Notes under the pieces: generated by a model
Seen by the model: the letters and a program-made list of their open reading frames with translations, nothing else
Told to the model about the DNA's origin: nothing
Databases searched by the model: none
Shown here: positions 7,026-11,081 of the stretch, in pieces
Position numbering within the stretch: position 1 is the first letter of the stretch
Layout of the letters: every line of letters starts with the position of its first letter
Origin: Treponema sp. UBA4328
GTDB lineage: Bacteria; Spirochaetota; Spirochaetia; Treponematales; Treponemataceae
NCBI GenBank assembly: GCA_002394465.1
Contig: DGTU01000191.1
Span: 1-11,081 of the forward strand
Direction: 5' to 3'
Length of the DNA stretch: 11,081 bases
Program-made: the position numbers and the translations under genes

Positions 7026-9104
7026 TCAGACACTGAAGTTATCAATCTGATCGCCGATCTGTTCAATCGAAGCTTTCATCTTGAGGGAAATCATTTCAAG
7101 GGCACTTCCGGTTTCGCGGATCTTCATTGCACTGCTGCTCATTCCGCTTACGCTGTCATTCATGACACCCGTTGCATCCTTGAGGCGACGTACTTCTTCG
7201 AGGATCTGCTTGTTGCCTTCGCTCATTTCCATGCTTGCAGTTTTTACTTCGGAAGTACTGTTACTCATGTTCCTCAGGACTTCTACGATCTGCTTGCTTC
7301 CTTCCTGCTGTTCTTCCATTGCGCTCTTAATCTGGCGTACAATCTGGTCTGTTTCCTTAATGCCGTCAGAAACAAGGGTAAAGGTTGCGCTTGTCTCTTC
7401 AGATGCAGAAACGACAGATTCAATTGAAGACTTGATTTTTGTAAGTTCGTCACCGATTGTCCTTGACTGAACGGAAGAAGTTTCAGAGAGCTTGCGGATT
7501 TCGTCTGCAACGACTGAGAATCCCTTTCCGGCTTCACCTGCGTGTGCAGCTTCGATTGCAGCGTTCATGGCCAGTAGGTTAGTCTGTTCAGCGATGGCAG
7601 CAATTGCACTGTTTGCTTCCTGAAGCATGTTTGACTGGCTTTCGATTTCCATGATGCGTTCGCTCATTTCCTGCTGCTTTTCGTTTCCTGTCTTTGCACG
7701 GGCTTCAAGCATTTCAAAAGAAGAGGCCATTTTTGCAACCGACTGGTTTACGCTTGCAATGTTTCCGATCATTTCCTCAACGGCAGAAGATGCATCAGCA
7801 ACTCCGTGAGACTGAACGTCTATCATGCGTTCAAGGCTTTCAATATTTGATGCGATTTCGTTTACTGCTCCGGCCGTCTCATCTACGCTGGCAGACTGGT
7901 TTCCGATCTGGCTCTGTACGCTTTCAATGTTTGAAAGAATGTCTGCAACCGAAACGCTGTTGTCCTGAATTCCTGAATTAAGTTCTTCACCTGCACCTGA
8001 AAGTTCAGAACGTGAATCCTTGACGTCTTTCATTATGCCATGCAGTTTTTCGACGAAAGTATTGAAGGCTTTTGTTACCGAACCGATGTCATCATTTGTG
8101 CGGACTTCAACGCGCTTTGTAAGGTCTGCATTTCCTGATGCAATTTCATTCATGTTTTTATCGAGGTGGCGCAGAGGCTTTAAAATCCTGAATACGGAGA
8201 TTGAAGCCGTACCGATAAGGATTACTGCAATTCCAAGTGCAAAGAAAATCATCGGAATCGTGAGTGAGCGGGAGGTTTCGTAGACCTGAGCTTCAGGTAC
8301 GCAAAGTGCCATGCTCCACGGAGTTCCGCTTACAGGGCCGTAAACCATGAGTTCCATTTCGACACCTGAGAAAACCCAGCCGTGGCCGCTTTCGCCGGAA
8401 ATCATTGCCTGTGCAACTTCTGATACGCCGCCGAATTCTTCATTTACTTCGGTAAAATTTGACTGCATTACAAGTTCATGCTGAGGGAAGGCCATTACGG
8501 TTCCGTCGCCGGTAAGCAGCATTGCGTATCCGCGTTCGCCGATTTTGATTGCATCAACTGCATCTGCAAGGCGTGAATGAGAAACAGCACCTGCTATGAA
8601 ACCGACCGGCTTCTTTTTGATTGAAACTGACTTGCACACATAATATGCGGCATCATCGTTGCTCGAACCTGTTGAATTGCTTATATACTGCGATTTTTCG
8701 CCTTTTTTCATGAACTCGTAGTATTCGGTACCCGAAACGTCATAGACCTGACCTTCGTCATTGTATGCCATTCCGTCTTCGAAACTGCAGTAGGCGATTT
8801 CCTTAAAATCTGAGCTTCGTATCTTGCGGTGTGATATAATCCAGTCGATAAGGTCCTGTTCGCTTCCGCCCTGAGTTACCGGATCAGACATAGTGTACAT
8901 GCGGAGCTGCTGCATGAATTTGGAATTCCTGTAGCTTAATCCCTGTATGTGTGCCTGCAGGAGTTCGGTCGTGGAGGTAATGTATGTACGCTCCATTCCG
9001 CTTTTTACAAGGAAAACAGTTGCAACTGCCAGTATTGAAATAAGGATAATGATTTCAACACCGACCCTAAGACCAAAAGAAAATGAAAGGTTCTTTTTCT
9101 TCAT
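7026..9104 (-). CDS. Methyl-accepting chemotaxis protein with Cache-type periplasmic sensor
   Basis: This is a 692-residue transmembrane chemoreceptor that controls CheA/CheW and so flagellar behaviour. TM1 is at about residues 15-33. The periplasmic sensor (about 36-280) has a dCache-like pattern, with EIAYCSFEDG, a YYEFMKKG segment, and GYAMLLTGDGTVMAFP in the membrane-proximal lobe. TM2 is at about 282-304, and the HAMP domain follows at about 305-354 (P310 and the ADLTKRVEVRTNDDIGSV stretch). A long coiled-coil signalling domain runs to the end, with the conserved hairpin tip EQTNLLAMNAAIEAAHAGE (506-524). The helices on either side are each about 23-24 heptads long. The C-terminus (DNFSV) shows no clear CheR-docking pentapeptide. 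The ligand is unknown, and I do not see the amino-acid-binding dCache motif. The start is ATG 9104, not GTG 9113, because GAGG lies eight nt before the ATG and overlaps the GTG. Neighbouring genes give no clue to the signal sensed. Confidence 0.95.
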   Translation of the reverse strand: MKKKNLSFSFGLRVGVEIIILISILAVATVFLVKSGMERTYITSTTELLQAHIQGLSYRNSKFMQQLRMYTMSDPVTQGGSEQDLIDWIISHRKIRSSDFKEIAYCSFEDGMAYNDEGQVYDVSGTEYYEFMKKGEKSQYISNSTGSSNDDAAYYVCKSVSIKKKPVGFIAGAVSHSRLADAVDAIKIGERGYAMLLTGDGTVMAFPQHELVMQSNFTEVNEEFGGVSEVAQAMISGESGHGWVFSGVEMELMVYGPVSGTPWSMALCVPEAQVYETSRSLTIPMIFFALGIAVILIGTASISVFRILKPLRHLDKNMNEIASGNADLTKRVEVRTNDDIGSVTKAFNTFVEKLHGIMKDVKDSRSELSGAGEELNSGIQDNSVSVADILSNIESVQSQIGNQSASVDETAGAVNEIASNIESLERMIDVQSHGVADASSAVEEMIGNIASVNQSVAKMASSFEMLEARAKTGNEKQQEMSERIMEIESQSNMLQEANSAIAAIAEQTNLLAMNAAIEAAHAGEAGKGFSVVADEIRKLSETSSVQSRTIGDELTKIKSSIESVVSASEETSATFTLVSDGIKETDQIVRQIKSAMEEQQEGSKQIVEVLRNMSNSTSEVKTASMEMSEGNKQILEEVRRLKDATGVMNDSVSGMSSSAMKIRETGSALEMISLKMKASIEQIGDQIDNFSV

Positions 9105-9112
9105 TATGTACA

Positions 9113-9116
9113 CCTC
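9113..9116 (-). promoter_or_regulatory. Shine-Dalgarno GAGG that fixes the chemoreceptor start
   Basis: On the minus strand GAGGTG spans 9116-9111. The GAGG core ends eight nt before ATG 9104, ideal spacing. The in-frame GTG at 9113-9111 is part of this ribosome-binding site and has no suitable SD of its own, so the longer form starting M-Y-I-M is unlikely. Confidence 0.75.
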
Positions 9117-9153
9117 AGAAAAAGTGTATCACTGTTTTCTGAATAGTGCACAT

Positions 9154-9184
9154 AAAAAATTAAAATAACAGAATTTTTATCTGT
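9154..9184 (-). terminator. Possible weak terminator after purC
   Basis: On the minus strand ACAGA (9184-9180) and TCTGT (9172-9168) can pair around a 7-nt AT-rich loop. The T-rich run TATTTTAATTTTTT (9167-9154) follows. The stem is only 5 bp and AT-rich, so termination would be partial at best. An overlapping inverted repeat covers the purC stop codon at 9181-9199. Confidence 0.35.
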
Positions 9185-9193
9185 AAGAAAAAA

Positions 9194-10060
9194 TTACAGG
9201 TCTTTTCCGGTAATCTTTTTTACGCACTCGTGGTAGAGCTTAGAAGTCTGTGCAACGACGTCAGCCGGAACTTCCTTGATTGAAGGATCACCTGCGAGGT
9301 TGTTTGCCTTGAGCCAGTCACGGATGAACTGCTTGTCGTAGCTTGCAGGGCTTGTTCCCACTTTGTATTCAGCAGCGTTCCAGAAGCGGCTTGAATCCGG
9401 AGTGAGGACTTCGTCGCCGAGGACGAGGTCGCCGTTTTCATCAAGACCGAACTCGAATTTTGTGTCGGCGATGATGATTCCGTTCTTTGCGGCGTGCTCG
9501 TAGCATTTTTTATATATGGCAAGTGCCGTCTTTTCGATTTTTGAACCGAGGTCTTTTCCAGGATAGAGCTTGTCCAGGTCTTCCTTCATGTAATCGATTG
9601 TAACGTTGATGTCGTGGCCTTCAGCGGCTTTTGTCGAAGGAGTTACGATAGGCTCGTCAAGTTTTTCTGCCTGTTCGTATTTTTTTGTGAATGAATGTCC
9701 GAGGAAAGGTTCTCCCTTTTTGTATGCTTCGTACATTGAACCGAACATGTATCCGCGTACGATAACTTCATAAGGAATCATCTTAAGTTTTTTAACGAGG
9801 ATAGTGCGGCCTTCGTATTCCGGCTTCTGGAATTCAGCAGGCATATCCCTGAGGTCGCTTGAAATCATGTGGTTCTTCGTTATGTCCTTTGTAAGGTCGA
9901 ACCAGAAATTAGAGAGGGCATTGAGAACCTTGCCCTTGTCAGTAATCATAGTCGGAAGAATAACGTCGAATGCTGAAATTCTGTCAGTCGTTACGATGAC
10001 CATGCGGCCGTCTTCCAGATCATAAACTTCACGGACTTTTCCGCTGATAATTTTTTTCAT
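9194..10060 (-). CDS. purC: Phosphoribosylaminoimidazole-succinocarboxamide (SAICAR) synthase
   Basis: PurC is a cytosolic enzyme of de novo purine synthesis. It joins CAIR and L-aspartate with ATP hydrolysis to give SAICAR. The 288-residue product is complete: SGKVREVYDL (6-15) is the N-terminal nucleotide-binding start; DRISAFDV (26-33) follows; the first family signature IPYEVIVRGYMFGS is at 95-108; VTPSTKAAEGHD (139-150) is in the substrate region; the second signature IIADTKFEFG is at 196-205; and DEVLTPDSSRFW is at 216-227. It is about 50 residues longer than E. coli PurC (237) and matches the long, eukaryote-like form seen in several bacterial phyla. ATG 10060 is preceded by GGGGT about six nt upstream and is followed directly by the conserved K-I-I-S-G-K-V-R. 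It diverges from pcnB and has its own promoter. No other pur gene is in the window. Confidence 0.97.
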   Translation of the reverse strand: MKKIISGKVREVYDLEDGRMVIVTTDRISAFDVILPTMITDKGKVLNALSNFWFDLTKDITKNHMISSDLRDMPAEFQKPEYEGRTILVKKLKMIPYEVIVRGYMFGSMYEAYKKGEPFLGHSFTKKYEQAEKLDEPIVTPSTKAAEGHDINVTIDYMKEDLDKLYPGKDLGSKIEKTALAIYKKCYEHAAKNGIIIADTKFEFGLDENGDLVLGDEVLTPDSSRFWNAAEYKVGTSPASYDKQFIRDWLKANNLAGDPSIKEVPADVVAQTSKLYHECVKKITGKDL

Positions 10061-10078
10061 TTTTTTACCCCGGTCTTA

Positions 10079-10092
10079 AGCATTTAAATGCT
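10079..10092. promoter_or_regulatory. Perfect 14-bp palindrome in purC leader (candidate operator)
   Basis: AGCATTTAAATGCT is an exact palindrome with no spacer, located between the predicted purC transcription start (about 10102) and its ribosome-binding site. Its position and dyad symmetry suit a dimeric repressor. It is AT-rich and unlike the E. coli PurR box, so which regulator might bind is unknown, and a chance palindrome is possible. Confidence 0.4.
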
Positions 10093-10094
10093 GA

Positions 10095-10124
10095 TTGAAT
10101 TGTGCAGAAGTATATTCTTATTTT
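10095..10124 (+). promoter_or_regulatory. Weak candidate promoter for pcnB
   Basis: TTGAAT (10095-10100) and TATTTT (10119-10124) are separated by 18 bp on the plus strand. Both are partial consensus matches in an AT-rich stretch, so this is a tentative call. Transcripts from here would carry the AGGAG at 10141. Confidence 0.25.
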
Positions 10125-10137
10125 TTAGATTGAACAA
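10109..10137 (-). promoter_or_regulatory. purC promoter
   Basis: On the minus strand TTGTTC (10137-10132) is followed by exactly 17 bp and then TATACT (10114-10109). Both boxes are good sigma70-type matches. The start point would be about 10102, giving a leader of roughly 40 nt before ATG 10060. It lies within the divergent region shared with pcnB, overlapping the weaker pcnB promoter candidate. Confidence 0.6.
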
Positions 10138-10140
10138 GAC

Positions 10141-10177
10141 AGGAGAAAATATTATTATTCTGTATTGTGTTATACAG
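10141..10177 (+). promoter_or_regulatory. pcnB translation start region: SD-like AGGAG and a start-codon hairpin
   Basis: AGGAG lies at 10141-10145, the best ribosome-binding match ahead of pcnB. It is 21 nt from the GTG at 10167. CTGTAT (10160-10165) and ATACAG (10172-10177) form a 6-bp inverted repeat whose 6-nt loop holds the GTG. No in-frame ATG exists between the upstream stop (10131-10133) and the conserved coding part. The hairpin may affect translation; this is inferred from sequence alone. Confidence 0.4.
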
Positions 10178-11081
10178 ATATGGAAAGGACGAGAAGGGGA
10201 ATCCTGTAAAGAAAGCTGTTATTTATACAAGGCAGGAACATAACATTCCTGCATCCAGAATAGATGCCGATGCCTATGATGTAGTAAGGCATCTGAAAGA
10301 ATGCGGTTTTGATGCATATATTGTTGGCGGTGCAGTCAGGGATCTGATTGTAGGAAAGACTCCGAAAGATTTTGATATTGTTACGTCTGCTACACCGTCC
10401 AAAATAAAAAAGCTTTTCAGGAATTCAAGGATTATCGGAAGACGCTTCCGGCTCGTTCATGTTTTCTTTGGTGAAAAAATATTTGAAGTCTCAACATTCC
10501 GTTCAATCTGTGACGGTTCAGTCGGAAACGTATTCGGTACGCAGGATGAAGACGTGCGCCGCCGTGATTTTTCGATAAATGCACTTTATTACGATCCGAT
10601 AAAGGAACATGTCGTAGATTATGTCGGCGGATTCAATGACATCAAAAAGAAGATTCTCCGCCCGATAATTCCTATGGAAAGGATTTTTGCGGAAGACCCG
10701 GTAAGGATGCTCCGTGCAGTAAAATACAGTGCTACAACAGGCTGCCGCATGCCGTTTCTCCTCAAACGCAAAATACGTAAGTCAGCACACCTTCTTTCTC
10801 CGGTTTCGCCTTCAAGGCTTACGGAAGAATTCCTCAAAATCGTAAACAGCGGTCATTCGTATGAAATCGTAAGTGCCGCCCTCAAAAATGACGTTTACAT
10901 GTACCTTCAGCCGATGGCCTGTTCAATGATGTATGCAGACCGCAGCTTTGAAAAAGCCTACATGGAAGGGCTTAAAAAACTTGATTCCCTTATTGCAGAA
11001 AAAGGTAATTCCCTCAGGCTCGGACAGAAACTGTTTTTCTTTATATTTGAATTCCTCAAGAGCCTTACTGACTGGAAAAGC
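10167..11081 (+). CDS. pcnB: Poly(A) polymerase / CCA-adding-type nucleotidyltransferase, 3' end beyond window
   Basis: This is a class II nucleotidyltransferase that adds nucleotides to RNA 3' ends; 305 codons are visible. The catalytic head has YIVGGAVRDLIVG (51-63) and the metal-binding carboxylates D68 and D70 in KDFDIV. IIGRRFRLVHV (89-99) matches the pattern that separates bacterial poly(A) polymerases from CCA-adding enzymes. RRRDFSINAL (131-140) and EDPVRMLRAVKY (176-187) are the later family motifs. PcnB-type polyadenylation is the best reading, but a CCA-adding role cannot be excluded without knowing what other paralogues the genome has. GTG 10167 is chosen because the product V-L-Y-R-Y-G-K-D-E lines up with spirochaete homologues beginning M-R-x-R-Y (from memory), and because no ATG is available in frame. 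The frame is open up to a TGA at 10131. Most of the C-terminal RNA-binding part lies beyond the right edge. Confidence 0.9.
   Translation, partial: MLYRYGKDEKGNPVKKAVIYTRQEHNIPASRIDADAYDVVRHLKECGFDAYIVGGAVRDLIVGKTPKDFDIVTSATPSKIKKLFRNSRIIGRRFRLVHVFFGEKIFEVSTFRSICDGSVGNVFGTQDEDVRRRDFSINALYYDPIKEHVVDYVGGFNDIKKKILRPIIPMERIFAEDPVRMLRAVKYSATTGCRMPFLLKRKIRKSAHLLSPVSPSRLTEEFLKIVNSGHSYEIVSAALKNDVYMYLQPMACSMMYADRSFEKAYMEGLKKLDSLIAEKGNSLRLGQKLFFFIFEFLKSLTDWKS

Noticed and set aside
6999..7427. Plus-strand open frame of 142 codons opposite the chemoreceptor C-terminus
   Set aside because: Its protein is the shadow of the coiled-coil coding strand with no recognisable domain; the minus-strand reading is a clear chemoreceptor.
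9111..9113. GTG as the chemoreceptor start
   Set aside because: It is part of the GAGGTG ribosome-binding sequence for ATG 9104 and lacks its own SD.
9123..9133. AGTG-TAT-CACT dyad upstream of the chemoreceptor, with a TACACT -10-like element
   Set aside because: The dyad is short and no acceptable -35 (or sigma28/sigma54 element) lies at the right distance, so I cannot call a promoter or operator.
10180..10209. ATG at 10180 as a pcnB start
   Set aside because: It is out of frame with pcnB and reaches a stop after nine codons.
1..11081. CRISPR arrays, tRNA/rRNA genes, insertion sequences or defence modules
   Set aside because: No direct-repeat arrays, cloverleaf-like sequences, transposase motifs or terminal inverted repeats were seen; all long open frames are explained by the five genes listed.

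Overview
The window looks chromosomal and most likely comes from a spirochaete of the genus Treponema, probably a gut, rumen or oral species. The support is the combination of a large surface-type lipoprotein with a relaxed lipobox (I-I-S-C), a membrane pyrophosphatase, a classical methyl-accepting chemotaxis protein, a long-form PurC and a PcnB-type nucleotidyltransferase whose N-terminus resembles, from memory, spirochaete homologues. The genus is inferred from protein flavour, not from a marker gene. I see no mobile element, tRNA, rRNA, CRISPR array, phage gene or recognisable defence system.

Layout: four genes occupy the minus strand and one is on the plus strand at the right edge. From right to left: (i) pcnB (plus, 10167 to the right edge, truncated) diverges from (ii) purC (minus, 9194-10060) across a 106-bp region that holds a good purC promoter, a perfect 14-bp palindrome and the poorly marked pcnB start. 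(iii) A two-TM chemoreceptor with a Cache-like sensor (minus, 7026-9104) follows purC. (iv) hppA, a membrane-bound ion-pumping pyrophosphatase (minus, 4726-6924), follows and ends at a strong hairpin terminator. (v) A very large Ig-like-repeat lipoprotein (minus, starting at 4598) runs off the left edge after 1532 codons without a stop. It fills 40% of the window.

The genes do not form one pathway. purC, the chemoreceptor and hppA are co-directional with gaps of about 90-100 bp, so read-through is possible. The hppA and lipoprotein genes are separated by the strong terminator. Housekeeping roles are clear for purC (purine synthesis), pcnB (RNA 3'-end nucleotide addition) and hppA (pyrophosphate-driven ion transport). 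The chemoreceptor's ligand and the lipoprotein's function cannot be read from sequence.

The most noteworthy points are: the giant lipoprotein with two long related modules, each bounded by cysteines; residues in HppA that point to a K+-dependent Na+ pump rather than the usual 'proton pump' label; the pcnB GTG start in the loop of a small hairpin with its only good Shine-Dalgarno about 21 nt away; and the palindrome in the purC leader. I did not find a convincing new multi-gene system.
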